This document shows positions 15,132 through 23,303 of a DNA stretch of 23,303 nt, piece by piece. The stretch covers positions 1-23,303 of the forward strand of contig CAZVQW010000030.1 in the NCBI GenBank assembly GCA_964629475.1. Direction: 5' to 3'. The translations under genes were made by a program, and so were the position numbers. Within the stretch, counting starts at the first letter, position 1. Each line of letters opens with the position of its first letter. The notes below the pieces were generated by a model. It searched no databases. It had not been told where the DNA came from and was given only the letters and a program-made list of their open reading frames with translations. This stretch comes from SMWD01 sp964629475 (GTDB taxonomy: Bacteria > Pseudomonadota > Gammaproteobacteria > Steroidobacterales > GCA-2729495).

Positions 15132-16991
15132 ATGGAGACGAGAGACAGGCTAAAGGATCACTGGGCGGAACAGCGACTGTTCCTGCATCGGGTCATCGCC
15201 GCCGGAATCTTTATCGTCGGCCTGACCCTGATCGTGCTGGCCAGGCTCGGGCAATTGCAAATCACCGAGTATGAGTATTTCTCGGCGCAGTCACAGGGCA
15301 ACAGAATTCGTGTTCAACCGATGCCACCGACGCGCGGGCTGATCTACGATCGCAACGGTACGATACTGGCTGAAAACCTGCCGAGCTATCAGCTCGAATT
15401 AACGCCGGAGCAGGTACCCGACATGGAGGAGACGCTGGATCGTCTCGCGCAGTTCGGACTCATCGACAGCGAAGATATCGACTCACTCAAGGCATTGATT
15501 CGCCAGCACAGACGTTTCGACTCAATTCCGATCCGGCGCCGGTTGACTGACGTCGAAGTCGCAAAATTTGCTCTTGAACGTCCGCGCTTCCCCGGCGTCG
15601 ATATTCATGCCCGACTGACACGAAACTACCCGTACGGCACCGCCGTCGCGCATGCACTCGGCTACGTCGGCGGCATCAACGCGGCAGATTTGCAGCGTAT
15701 CGATACGAGCGACTATGCCGGCACATCACTGATCGGCAAAATTTCACTCGAACGACACTACGAGCGCGAATTGCACGGCAATGTCGGTCATGAACAAGTT
15801 CTGGTCAACGCACGTGGCCGCATCATGCAGAGTCTGGATGCCGAAGCGGCCCATCCCGGCAAGGATCTGATCCTGACACTCGACATCGAATTACAACTTG
15901 CCGCACACGAGGCGCTCGCAGGGCGCCGGGGTGCCGTCGTCGCAATCGATCCCAAGTCCGGCGAAGTCCTCGTATTCGTGAGTGAGCCTTCGTTTGATCC
16001 AAACGCGATCAGTATCGGCATGAGCCGTGCGCAATATCGTGCACTACAAACCAACCCGGACCTGCCCCTGTTCAATCGAGCACTGCAGGGCACGTACCCA
16101 CCAGGCTCGACGATTAAACCGATCCTCGCGCTGGCTGCTTTGCATTACGAGGTAACAGATCCGGATGAACCCGTTTTCTGTGGCGGCCATTACACGCTGC
16201 CGGGCAGCACCCACCGTTATCGTGACTGGAAACGCGGTGGTCATGGCTGGATCGACATGCACGAATCTATCGAACAGTCGTGTGATGTTTATTTCTATCA
16301 GCTTGCACGTGAGCTCGGCATTGACCGCATGGAATCCTTTCTGAAACGATTCGGCCTCGGCAGCGCAACCGGAATTGACATCGGCGGCGAGAAAAACGGG
16401 CTGGTGCCGGGTCGGGGCTGGAAGCGTAATGCTTTTTCCAAGCGCGGCGACAAAGTCTGGTTTCCCGGCGAGACTCTGATCACCGGTATCGGCCAGGGCT
16501 ACGTACTCGCGACGCCACTGCAGCTCGCGCATGCTGCGGCGACGATCGCAAACCGCGGCCGGCGCTTCCAGCCAACTCTGTTGCGCGGATTTACCGATCC
16601 GGGCAGTAACGCAGTAGATTTCAAGGAAAATATACCACTGGACTCCGTGGGCATCATTGATGATGAGCAATGGGAGCGAATCATCAGCGCAATGAATGCC
16701 GTCATGCAGGGTGCGCGCGGCACGGCCCGAGCCGTTGGCGTGGACGCACCGTTCACGATAGCCGGCAAGAGCGGCACGGCGCAGGTCTTCACCGTCGCTC
16801 AGGATCAGGAATACGATGCTGAAGAACTCACCGAACGCATGCGCGATCACGCTTTGTTCATCGCTTTTGCGCCACTCGAAGATCCACAGATTGCTGTCGC
16901 CGTTATCGTTGAGAACGGCGAAAGTGGCAGTGGCACAGCGGCGCCGATCGCCAGAACGGTCATGGACAAGTATCTGCGGGACCTGTTATGA
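15132..16991 (+). CDS. mrdA: Penicillin-binding protein 2, elongation transpeptidase
   Basis: PBP2 cross-links peptidoglycan during lateral growth in complex with RodA. The 619-residue class B PBP has a short cytoplasmic tail, one transmembrane anchor (about 20-40), a pedestal domain (RGLIYDRNGTILAENLPSY at 68-86), and a transpeptidase domain. Active-site motifs are S326-T-I-K329, S383-C-D385 and K546-S-G-T549. SxD in the second motif is usual for PBP2 proteins. AAGAAAG precedes the ATG. The stop overlaps the rodA ATG. Confidence 0.97.
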   Translation: METRDRLKDHWAEQRLFLHRVIAAGIFIVGLTLIVLARLGQLQITEYEYFSAQSQGNRIRVQPMPPTRGLIYDRNGTILAENLPSYQLELTPEQVPDMEETLDRLAQFGLIDSEDIDSLKALIRQHRRFDSIPIRRRLTDVEVAKFALERPRFPGVDIHARLTRNYPYGTAVAHALGYVGGINAADLQRIDTSDYAGTSLIGKISLERHYERELHGNVGHEQVLVNARGRIMQSLDAEAAHPGKDLILTLDIELQLAAHEALAGRRGAVVAIDPKSGEVLVFVSEPSFDPNAISIGMSRAQYRALQTNPDLPLFNRALQGTYPPGSTIKPILALAALHYEVTDPDEPVFCGGHYTLPGSTHRYRDWKRGGHGWIDMHESIEQSCDVYFYQLARELGIDRMESFLKRFGLGSATGIDIGGEKNGLVPGRGWKRNAFSKRGDKVWFPGETLITGIGQGYVLATPLQLAHAAATIANRGRRFQPTLLRGFTDPGSNAVDFKENIPLDSVGIIDDEQWERIISAMNAVMQGARGTARAVGVDAPFTIAGKSGTAQVFTVAQDQEYDAEELTERMRDHALFIAFAPLEDPQIAVAVIVENGESGSGTAAPIARTVMDKYLRDLL

Positions 16992-18118
16992 CGACACTCA
17001 TTGCCGACAAGCGTCATCAGCCGCTGGGTACAATTCCCTTCATGCTACGCAGCCTGCACCTCGACGGCGCACTGCTGGCCGGCATCATCTGCATCCTCAC
17101 GATCGGACTCGCGGCCCTGTACAGCGCGGTCGGACAAAACGCTGCCCTGCTCGTCGGCCAACTGATACGCATGGGCGCCGCGCTCGCCGCGATGCTTATC
17201 ATGGCACGGGTGAGCCCCGACTGGCTGCGTCGGGCCGCACCATGGATCTTCGGACTCGGGCTGTTTCTGCTCGTGTTGGTTTTTGCCACGGGTGACGTCG
17301 GCAAAGGTGCGCAGCGCTGGCTGGACCTTGGCGTCCGGTTTCAGCCATCGGAAATCATGAAGCTCGGCCTGCCGATGATGCTGGCATGGCTGCTGCACGA
17401 TCGACCGCTGCCGCCATCGCCCGGCATGATCGCCGCCAGCCTGATAATCATATTTGTGCCCGTCGGGCTGATCGCAGTACAACCGGATCTCGGCACGGCC
17501 ATCCTGATCGTGCTGTCAGGCGCAACCGTAATCTTCCTCGCCGGCATCGGTGCACGATATATCATCGGCGCAATCACCACGGCACTGATCTCGATGCCGC
17601 TGCTGTGGTATTTCGTCATGCACGATTATCAAAAGAACCGCGTATTGACTCTGCTTAATCCCGATAACGATCCGCTCGGCGCCGGCTACCACATAATTCA
17701 ATCGAAAATTGCGATCGGTTCCGGTGGTTTGTTCGGTAAAGGATGGTTGAACGGCAGCCAGGGGCAACTCGAGTTTCTGCCCGAGCGTTCGACCGACTTC
17801 ATCTTTGCGGTCATCGGCGAAGAATTCGGCTTGATGGGGGCACTCGTCGTTTTGCTCGTGTACCTGTTTATCGTCGGCCGTGGATTGTTCATCGCAGTCG
17901 GTGCGCAGGACACATTCTCGCGCCTGCTGGCCGGTAGCATCAGCCTGACTTTTTTCTTCTATGTATTCGTTAACACGTCGATGGTCACCGGACTGTTGCC
18001 GGTGGTCGGCGTACCGCTACCGCTCGTCAGCGCGGCAGGAACGTCAATGGTGACCCTGCTGGCCGGTTTCGGTATTCTGATGTCCATTCAGACACATCGG
18101 AAGCTACTGACCAGATGA
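16988..18118 (+). CDS. mrdB: RodA, SEDS-family peptidoglycan glycosyltransferase
   Basis: RodA polymerises lipid II into glycan strands as partner of PBP2. The 376-residue product has about ten transmembrane segments and the SEDS hallmarks: KGAQRWLDLGVRFQPSEIMKLGLPM near 105-127, QPDLGTA near 162, the large loop with NPDNDPLGAGYHIIQSKIAIGSGGLFGKGW, LPERSTDFIFAVIGEEFG, and the GLLPVVGVPLPLVSAAGTSM end. It overlaps mrdA by ATGA and mltB by ATGA, so the three genes are tightly coupled. Confidence 0.97.
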   Translation: MTTLIADKRHQPLGTIPFMLRSLHLDGALLAGIICILTIGLAALYSAVGQNAALLVGQLIRMGAALAAMLIMARVSPDWLRRAAPWIFGLGLFLLVLVFATGDVGKGAQRWLDLGVRFQPSEIMKLGLPMMLAWLLHDRPLPPSPGMIAASLIIIFVPVGLIAVQPDLGTAILIVLSGATVIFLAGIGARYIIGAITTALISMPLLWYFVMHDYQKNRVLTLLNPDNDPLGAGYHIIQSKIAIGSGGLFGKGWLNGSQGQLEFLPERSTDFIFAVIGEEFGLMGALVVLLVYLFIVGRGLFIAVGAQDTFSRLLAGSISLTFFFYVFVNTSMVTGLLPVVGVPLPLVSAAGTSMVTLLAGFGILMSIQTHRKLLTR

Positions 18119-19164
18119 CACAGAACCGACCACCCCCACCGCACCGATATTTTCTTGCTGTCCTGTTGACCGCCATTGCCATCGCCGGCGCCTTGCCAGG
18201 CATGTCATTCGCGCTCGATGCAGACCGTGACGATATCAGGGCATTCATCGACACCCTCGTGAAGAAGCACGACTTCGACCGGGACTACGTCCGGTCGATG
18301 CTTGCGCAGTCCGAAAGCAAACAGAAAATTCTGGATGCAATCAGCAGACCTGCGGAGAAAACCCGCCCCTGGCATGAATACCGGGAAATTTTCATCACGC
18401 CGAAAAGAATCGATGCCGGCGTGGCATTCATGGATGAGCATGCCGACAGGCTGGCCCGCATTGCTGCGCAAACCGGCGTTCCGGTAGAAATTATCGCCGC
18501 CATTATCGGCGTAGAAACATTCTACGGACGCCGCACCGGCAGCTACCGGGTCATCGATGCGCTGGCGACGCTCGGTTTCGACTACCCGCCCCGTGCGAAG
18601 TTCTTTCGTGGCCAGCTCGAAGCCCTGTTCATGCTCGCCCGGGAGGAGCAACTCGAAATGGCCGGGCTGGTCGGCTCTTATGCCGGCGCGATGGGGCCGC
18701 CGCAGTTTATCCCAAGCAGCTACCGGGCCTATGCCGTCGACGGCGACGGCGACGGGCGTCGTGACCTGCTCAATAACTGGGACGACATCCTGATGAGTGT
18801 CGCTAATTATTTTGTCGAGAACGGCTGGCGCACCGGCGAACCGGTCACCGTGCCCGGTACGTCGGATAATAGCTTCCCCGTACCAACCGGCAGTAACTCG
18901 CTGAAACTAAACGAAACCGTCGGCTCACTGACAAAACGTGGAATCAATTTCGAGTCAGATCTCGATGTTGCAACACCGGCGCAGCTGATCAGCCTGGAAG
19001 GTGAAGCCGGGACTGAATACTGGGTCGGATTTCATAATTTTTATGTCATCACTCGCTACAATCGCAGCGCAATGTATGCGCTGGCCGTATATCAGTTGTC
19101 TGCTGCCTTATCGAGCGCACAAGCCGCCGGATCCGTCAGCGCCGGGCCACACGACATCTCCTGA
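18115..19164 (+). CDS. mltB: Lytic murein transglycosylase B
   Basis: MltB cleaves the MurNAc-GlcNAc bond to form 1,6-anhydro ends. The 349-residue protein has an N-terminal signal peptide (about 11-33, ending near SFA), and the SLT-2/MltB domain. The catalytic glutamate is Glu134 in IIGVETFYGRRTGSYRVIDALATL; GAMGPPQFIPSSYRAYAVDGDGDGRRDL and the later NNWDDILMSVANYF segment are typical. No lipobox cysteine is present, so it is probably soluble in the periplasm, unlike lipoprotein MltB of E. coli. It starts within the rodA stop. Confidence 0.95.
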   Translation: MTQNRPPPPHRYFLAVLLTAIAIAGALPGMSFALDADRDDIRAFIDTLVKKHDFDRDYVRSMLAQSESKQKILDAISRPAEKTRPWHEYREIFITPKRIDAGVAFMDEHADRLARIAAQTGVPVEIIAAIIGVETFYGRRTGSYRVIDALATLGFDYPPRAKFFRGQLEALFMLAREEQLEMAGLVGSYAGAMGPPQFIPSSYRAYAVDGDGDGRRDLLNNWDDILMSVANYFVENGWRTGEPVTVPGTSDNSFPVPTGSNSLKLNETVGSLTKRGINFESDLDVATPAQLISLEGEAGTEYWVGFHNFYVITRYNRSAMYALAVYQLSAALSSAQAAGSVSAGPHDIS

Positions 19165-19180
19165 CCAACCTGCACACGTC

Positions 19181-20041
19181 ATGTCAGACAGAATGGATAA
19201 TCCGGCACGTTTGCCGCGCAGACTCCTGACAAGCGCGATACTGATCGGTGCCTGGTTGCTGCTGGCCAGCTGCGGGCAGGCAGTCAAATGGGACAACTCA
19301 GCCGGTTCATTACCACAACAAACGACTAAAAAATCAGAAAAACGCAGCTCTCGAGGCAATCCACCTTTCTACGAAGTGTTTGGCAAACGCTATTACGTTC
19401 TGGACAGCAGTTACCAATTCAAGGAACGTGGCGTCGCCTCGTGGTACGGCAAAAAATTTCACGGCAACCCGACATCGAGCGGCGCTATTTACGACATGCA
19501 TGCGATGACGGCCGCTCACAAGACGCTGCCGCTGCCAACCAGAGTCCGTGTCCGCAACCTGAAGAATGGCCGCAGCATTATCGTTACGGTCAATGACCGC
19601 GGTCCGTTCGTCGATAACCGGATCATCGACCTGTCATACGCTGCCGCAACGCGGCTCGATATGATCGGGGCCGGCACAGCACTCGTCGAAATCGAAGCGT
19701 TACAGGAACGCGAACTGCCGCCCGGCGGAGAGGTCGCAGTAGTCACCACGACCGGGCTGGAACTGTCCGCCCCACAACCGGCTACTGTGAATCTGTATCT
19801 GCAGGTTGGTGCGTTCGGCGACCGTTCTAATGCACAGCGACTGGTCGACAGGCTACACGGCAACGGCTATCACAGTGCCGCTATCCGCTCCGACACAGTC
19901 AGGGTACCGCCGATTTTCCGTGTACGGCTCGGGCCGGTCAACGATGTCGCCGAGTACGATGAGCTGGTTAATAAAATGACCGAACTCGAAATCGTGGATA
20001 CGCATCTCGTCACCGAGTCCGGGAGCGTACCAAGCGGCTGA
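19181..20041 (+). CDS. rlpA: RlpA septal-ring/endolytic transglycosylase lipoprotein
   Basis: RlpA proteins are outer-membrane lipoproteins that bind denuded peptidoglycan; the Pseudomonas enzyme is a lytic transglycosylase. The 286-residue product has a signal peptide with lipobox LLASC (Cys31), a double-psi beta-barrel domain (GVASWYGKKFHGNPTSSG ... MTAAHKTLPLPTRVRVRNL ... VNDRGPF), and a C-terminal SPOR domain (YLQVGAFGDRSNAQRLVDRL). An upstream in-frame extension to 19001 would overlap mltB by 164 bp and displace the signal peptide, so the ATG at 19181 (or 19193) is preferred. Neither has a strong ribosome-binding site. It lies 16 bp after mltB. Confidence 0.93.
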   Translation: MSDRMDNPARLPRRLLTSAILIGAWLLLASCGQAVKWDNSAGSLPQQTTKKSEKRSSRGNPPFYEVFGKRYYVLDSSYQFKERGVASWYGKKFHGNPTSSGAIYDMHAMTAAHKTLPLPTRVRVRNLKNGRSIIVTVNDRGPFVDNRIIDLSYAAATRLDMIGAGTALVEIEALQERELPPGGEVAVVTTTGLELSAPQPATVNLYLQVGAFGDRSNAQRLVDRLHGNGYHSAAIRSDTVRVPPIFRVRLGPVNDVAEYDELVNKMTELEIVDTHLVTESGSVPSG

Positions 20042-20103
20042 TGCCCATTAATGATCAACCGTTATATTATTGGCGCTTCATGGCTTGTTGTTGGGCCTGT
20101 TCT

Positions 20104-20133
20104 TTGAGACTTAATCTATTGGCTTTTTATCAG
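20104..20133 (+). promoter_or_regulatory. Possible dacA promoter
   Basis: The 114-bp gap before dacA is the largest in the right-hand cluster before the repeat element. It contains TTGAGA (20104-20109) and, 18 bp on, TATCAG (20128-20133), a modest sigma-70 match. A separate promoter is inferred mainly from the gap. Confidence 0.3.
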
Positions 20134-20155
20134 AGTATTCCGTCGGGAGTTCGAC

Positions 20156-21298
20156 ATGACTAAACTCGGCAACACGGCGCTTCTGAGCGTCTGCGTCTTG
20201 TGGCTTACCGGGCTGGCACAAGCTCAGATCCCGGTGCCGTCGGGGCCAGAGATCGGAGCGCGTGGTTATGTGCTGCTCGATCACAACAGCGGCCGCATTC
20301 TCGCTGCCAAAAACGAGAACGAGAGGATGGATCCGGCCAGCATCACAAAGCTGATGACGGCCTACGTCGTGTTCCGTACCCTTAAATCCGGGCAAATTTC
20401 GCTGGATGACCCGGTGATGATAAGCGAAAAGGCCTGGCGTACAGCCGGCTCACGCATGTTCATCGAAGTCGGTACGCGAGTCACGGTCGAAGAACTGCTG
20501 CAAGGCATGATCGTGCAATCCGGCAACGATGCCAGTGTCGCACTGGCGGAATATGTCGGCGGCAACGAAGCGATATTCGCACAGATGATGAATCAGTATG
20601 CCGCCGAACTTGGCATGCTCAATACGCAATACCAGAACTCGACCGGGTTACCGGCCAAGGATCACTTTACGTCCGCGACCGACATAGCGCGACTCGCGAC
20701 CGTGCTGATCGAAGAATTTCCCGGCTACTACAAGTGGTATTCACAGAGAGAATTTACTTACAACAAGATCACGCAGAAAAATCGCAACGCATTGCTCTGG
20801 CGCGATCCGAGTGTCGACGGCCTGAAAACCGGTATGACCGACGCCGCGGGCTATTGCCTGGTGTCATCGGCACAACGCGACGACATGCGCCTGATCAGTG
20901 TCGTGCTCGGTACTAAAAGCTCGTCGGCCCGGGCCAAGGACTCACAAGCGTTGCTGAATTACGGCTTCCGCTTCTACGAAACCCGGCTGCTCTACCCGGC
21001 CGGCGATTCGGTGACCGAAGCACGGGTCTGGAAAGGCGAGACAGAGATGACCGGCATCGGACTCAATCAAGACCTGTACGTCACGATCCCGCGCGGCAGC
21101 TATGAACAGCTCGAGGCCAAAGTCGAATTGCCGCCGCAGCTCGTCGCACCCGTCGACCGGACTACCCGGCTCGGCACGGTGCGCGTGAACCTGAACAGCG
21201 AGACAGTGGCCGAGGCTAATCTTTTTGCACTGAATCCGATCAATGAAGGCACGCTGTGGCAGATCACCAAAGACTCGGTGCTGCTCTGGTTCGAGTAG
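20156..21298 (+). CDS. dacA: D-alanyl-D-alanine carboxypeptidase (PBP5/6 family)
   Basis: DacA removes the terminal D-Ala from pentapeptide stems in the periplasm. The 380-residue protein has a cleavable signal peptide (LAQAQ near 20-24) and the three active-site motifs S62-I-T-K65, S122-G-N124 and K224-T-G226. A C-terminal beta domain follows, and the end (TKDSVLLWFE) is a short amphipathic tail of the type that anchors PBP5 to the membrane. GGGAG lies upstream of the ATG. The next gene starts at the base after its TAG stop. Confidence 0.97.
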   Translation: MTKLGNTALLSVCVLWLTGLAQAQIPVPSGPEIGARGYVLLDHNSGRILAAKNENERMDPASITKLMTAYVVFRTLKSGQISLDDPVMISEKAWRTAGSRMFIEVGTRVTVEELLQGMIVQSGNDASVALAEYVGGNEAIFAQMMNQYAAELGMLNTQYQNSTGLPAKDHFTSATDIARLATVLIEEFPGYYKWYSQREFTYNKITQKNRNALLWRDPSVDGLKTGMTDAAGYCLVSSAQRDDMRLISVVLGTKSSSARAKDSQALLNYGFRFYETRLLYPAGDSVTEARVWKGETEMTGIGLNQDLYVTIPRGSYEQLEAKVELPPQLVAPVDRTTRLGTVRVNLNSETVAEANLFALNPINEGTLWQITKDSVLLWFE

Positions 21299-22144
21299 GT
21301 GGCAAATCCACTCGCAATTGCCGGCCTGAACGGTGAATTCCTGCCGCTGACCGAGGTACGACTATCGCCGCTGGATCGCGGCTTTCTGTTCGGTGACGCA
21401 GTCTACGAGGTGATACCGGTGTACGGCGGCGCACCATTGCTGCTCGATGCGCACATGGCACGGCTCAATCGCAGCCTCGGGGCGATCGACATTCGAAATC
21501 CGCATAGCGATGACGAATGGCGGCAGTTCCTGACCGAACTTATCGAACGAAACGGCGGCGGCACGATGGCACTGTACGTGCAGGTCAGCCGTGGCGCAGA
21601 ATCCAGCCGGGATCACGTCTATTCGCAGGATATTCATCCGACCGTGTTTGCCATGGCCACGGAAATCAGTGCCCATGATTACACCGACGGTGTCATAGCG
21701 ATTACGCTGCCGGACGAGCGCTGGGACCGCTGCGATATCAAGACTACATCGCTGCTTCCCAACATTCTGGCGCGGCAGAAAGCGGCCGAGGCCGGGGCTA
21801 TCGACGCAATACTGATCGATGACGGCTATGTCACGGAAGGCGGCGCCAGTTCGGTCATTATCATCGAGAACCGGACGCTCGTGCGTCGACCGCACGGTAC
21901 GGAAGTGCTGCCCGGCACAACGACGGACCATGTCGTTGTCCTGGCCGGCGAGGCAGGCTATGCCTGTCATGAAGAGCTCGTCACGACCGAACGCCTGCTG
22001 GCAGCCGACGAAGTCTGGCTGACCAGCGCGACGAGAGGTATCGCTCCGGTGGTGCGGGTCGATGAACAAATCATCGGCGCAGGACAGCCGGGTCCGGTCT
22101 GGGCCGCCGTGTACCAATTGTATGAGACGCGGCTGCATGGCTGA
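21299..22144 (+). CDS. dat: D-amino-acid transaminase (class IV, PLP-dependent)
   Basis: The enzyme interconverts D-alanine and 2-oxoglutarate with pyruvate and D-glutamate. The 281-residue fold-type IV aminotransferase shows LSPLDRGFLFGDAVYE, the PLP-binding lysine Lys148 in RCDIKTTSLLPNILARQKA, and Glu180 in VTEGGASSV, all characteristic of D-alanine transaminases; the RCDIK context argues against the branched-chain (IlvE) and lyase (PabC) relatives. It starts with GTG immediately after the dacA stop and overlaps ybeD by 8 bp. The position among peptidoglycan genes suggests a supply of D-Glu or recycling of D-Ala released by DacA. That is inference. Confidence 0.88.
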   Translation: MANPLAIAGLNGEFLPLTEVRLSPLDRGFLFGDAVYEVIPVYGGAPLLLDAHMARLNRSLGAIDIRNPHSDDEWRQFLTELIERNGGGTMALYVQVSRGAESSRDHVYSQDIHPTVFAMATEISAHDYTDGVIAITLPDERWDRCDIKTTSLLPNILARQKAAEAGAIDAILIDDGYVTEGGASSVIIIENRTLVRRPHGTEVLPGTTTDHVVVLAGEAGYACHEELVTTERLLAADEVWLTSATRGIAPVVRVDEQIIGAGQPGPVWAAVYQLYETRLHG

Positions 22145-22403
22145 CAGGAAAAGCCTGATCGAGTTTCCGTGCCGTTTCCCGATCAAGGCCATGGGCCGCA
22201 ACCAGTCAGAGTTCGAGGCCCATGTGCTGCAAATCATCAGCGCCCATGTCGAGGATATTGCGGCCGACGACATTGCGATCCAGCCCAGCAAGAATGGCAA
22301 TTTCCTGTCGGTGACGGTTACGGTCGACGCAACCAGCCAGGAACAGCTGGATCGCATCTACCGGACGCTGTCATCCAGCGAGAAAGTGCTGTACGTGTTG
22401 TAG
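22137..22403 (+). CDS. ybeD: UPF0250/DUF493 family protein YbeD
   Basis: This is a small cytoplasmic protein of 88 residues with the family pattern LIEFPCRFPIKAMGRNQSEFEAHVL near the start and the ferredoxin-like TVTVDATSQEQLDRIYRTLSSSEKVLYVL end. E. coli YbeD (87 residues) lies between dacA and lipB, the same neighbourhood. Its biochemical role is not established. The ATG at 22137 is chosen to match that length; an ORF extension to 22062 lies inside dat. Its stop codon abuts repeat element B. Confidence 0.93.
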   Translation: MADRKSLIEFPCRFPIKAMGRNQSEFEAHVLQIISAHVEDIAADDIAIQPSKNGNFLSVTVTVDATSQEQLDRIYRTLSSSEKVLYVL

Positions 22404-22792
22404 GGGCTTTCAGTCGTGATTCTTAGCTCTTTCCCTGACCGGTTTTCTTTCTCCGTTGACCCCTCTGAAACGCCGCTGCCATAAACTTGTCCCAGCTTAT
22501 AGGGCTCTGTGTCGCGACTGAATGTTTCAGAGGGGTCAACGAAGAAAAAAACCGGGACACGCCCGTGGAACGCAAACCAGGTGTCCGTCATCGTTCCACT
22601 ACCGTGTCGAAGGGCTTTTGTGCCGGGTATACCTCTCGGCGCCCGAAGGAAGTGCCCTTGGGGTGAAACATTCAGGCGCGACACATGGTCCTTTGACTCA
22701 GAAAGATACAGGGATAGCGGCGTTTCAGAGAGGTATACCCGGCACAAAAGACCGACCAGGGAAAGAGCATGAATCACGGCTGAGAGCCCTTC
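22402..22792. repeat. MITE-like palindromic element, copy B
   Basis: The core (22427-22767) matches 36-376 at about 95% identity, same orientation, no indels. Terminal inverted repeats extend outward to about 22404 and 22791, with CTCTTTCCCTGACCGG on the left and a two-mismatch reverse complement on the right. The outer flanks are related to those of copy A but differ in length. It starts at the ybeD stop and ends about 47 bp before lipB, so it fills almost all of the 436-bp gap. No other gene is seen in that gap. Confidence 0.85.
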
Positions 22793-22839
22793 CCAAACTC
22801 ACATCGAATCGAGCCATTTTCCCTGTTATAAACACCACC

Positions 22840-23303
22840 ATGACCCATATCCGCAATCTTGGCTTAGTTGATTACGAATCGACACTCGCGTCGATGATCG
22901 AATTTACGGACCGTCGCTCACCTGACACACCCGACGAAATCTGGCTGCTCGAGCACGCGCCGGTCTTCACCCTCGGACTGGCCGCCGAGCACAGCCACGT
23001 ACTGGTGCCCGGCGACATCCCTGTCGTGCAGGTCGATCGCGGTGGGCAGGTGACGTACCACGGGCCGGGCCAGCTCGTCGCCTATACGCTGATCGATCTC
23101 AAACGCGCCGGACTGACGATTCGTGATCTCGTGTCGGCGCTGGAGAATGCCGTTATCGATACCGTGGCCGAATACGGGATTGAGGCGCGCAATCGGGGCA
23201 ATGCACCGGGCGTCTATGTCGGCGAAGCGAAGCTCGCCAGTATCGGTTTGCGTATCAGACGTGGCTGCAGTTACCACGGGCTGGCGCTGAATATCGATAT
23301 GGA
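22840..23303 (+). CDS. lipB: Octanoyl-[acyl-carrier-protein]-protein N-octanoyltransferase LipB (partial, runs off window)
   Basis: LipB moves octanoate from ACP to lipoyl domains, the first step of endogenous lipoate synthesis. The first 154 residues are present, with WLLEHAPVFTLG, the signature VDRGGQVTYHGPGQLVAYTLIDL (66-87), and the catalytic lysine Lys131 in GEAKLASIGLRI followed by SYHGLALNID. The catalytic cysteine lies beyond the window. No Shine-Dalgarno precedes the ATG; TATAAA lies 7 nt upstream. The usual ybeD-lipB neighbourhood is kept but split by repeat element B. Confidence 0.95.
   Translation, partial: MTHIRNLGLVDYESTLASMIEFTDRRSPDTPDEIWLLEHAPVFTLGLAAEHSHVLVPGDIPVVQVDRGGQVTYHGPGQLVAYTLIDLKRAGLTIRDLVSALENAVIDTVAEYGIEARNRGNAPGVYVGEAKLASIGLRIRRGCSYHGLALNIDM

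Noticed and set aside
21362..22357. 331-codon minus-strand frame
   Set aside because: Antisense to dat and ybeD, which both match their families in full.
22358..22777. 139-codon minus-strand frame across repeat B
   Set aside because: The corresponding frame in copy A is interrupted, and the translation just reads the inverted repeats.

Overview
The window looks like a contig from a moderately GC-rich gammaproteobacterium, judged by gene content, gene order and codon use. I cannot fix the genus; a deep-branching or marine lineage is a guess. A run of 100 N bases shows it comes from a draft assembly. Nearly all of it is coding, in two oppositely transcribed halves that diverge at about 12.4-12.5 kb.

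Left half (minus strand). A methionine-cycle operon reads sahR (ArsR-type HTH fused to a SAM-methyltransferase-like domain), metF, metH, with 8-bp overlaps at both junctions. A perfect 9-4-9 palindrome just upstream of sahR is the likely autoregulatory operator. To its right is a roughly 400-bp non-coding, partly AT-rich region. It holds a TATAAT box and, about 110 bp on, a textbook rho-independent terminator on the plus strand with no protein gene before it, so it is a small-RNA candidate. Next come a VanZ-like membrane protein gene and a large exported beta-propeller repeat protein interrupted by the N gap, both downstream of gatC-gatA-gatB (Glu-tRNA(Gln)/Asp-tRNA(Asn) amidotransferase).

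Right half (plus strand). A long cell-wall elongation cluster reads mreB, mreC, mreD, mrdA (PBP2), mrdB (RodA), mltB, rlpA, dacA, dat (D-amino-acid transaminase), ybeD, and then lipB, which runs off the window end. Many junctions are ATGA-type overlaps. MreBCD, PBP2 and RodA are the lateral-wall elongation machinery; MltB, RlpA and DacA trim peptidoglycan; Dat can supply D-amino acids for it. YbeD and LipB are the usual neighbours on the lipoate side.

The most unusual structure is a pair of about 95% identical elements of roughly 400 bp. One is at the left edge just after metH; the other sits between ybeD and lipB. Each has long imperfect terminal inverted repeats and several nested internal inverted repeats, and no transposase. 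They look like a non-autonomous, MITE-like repeat family placed directly behind stop codons.
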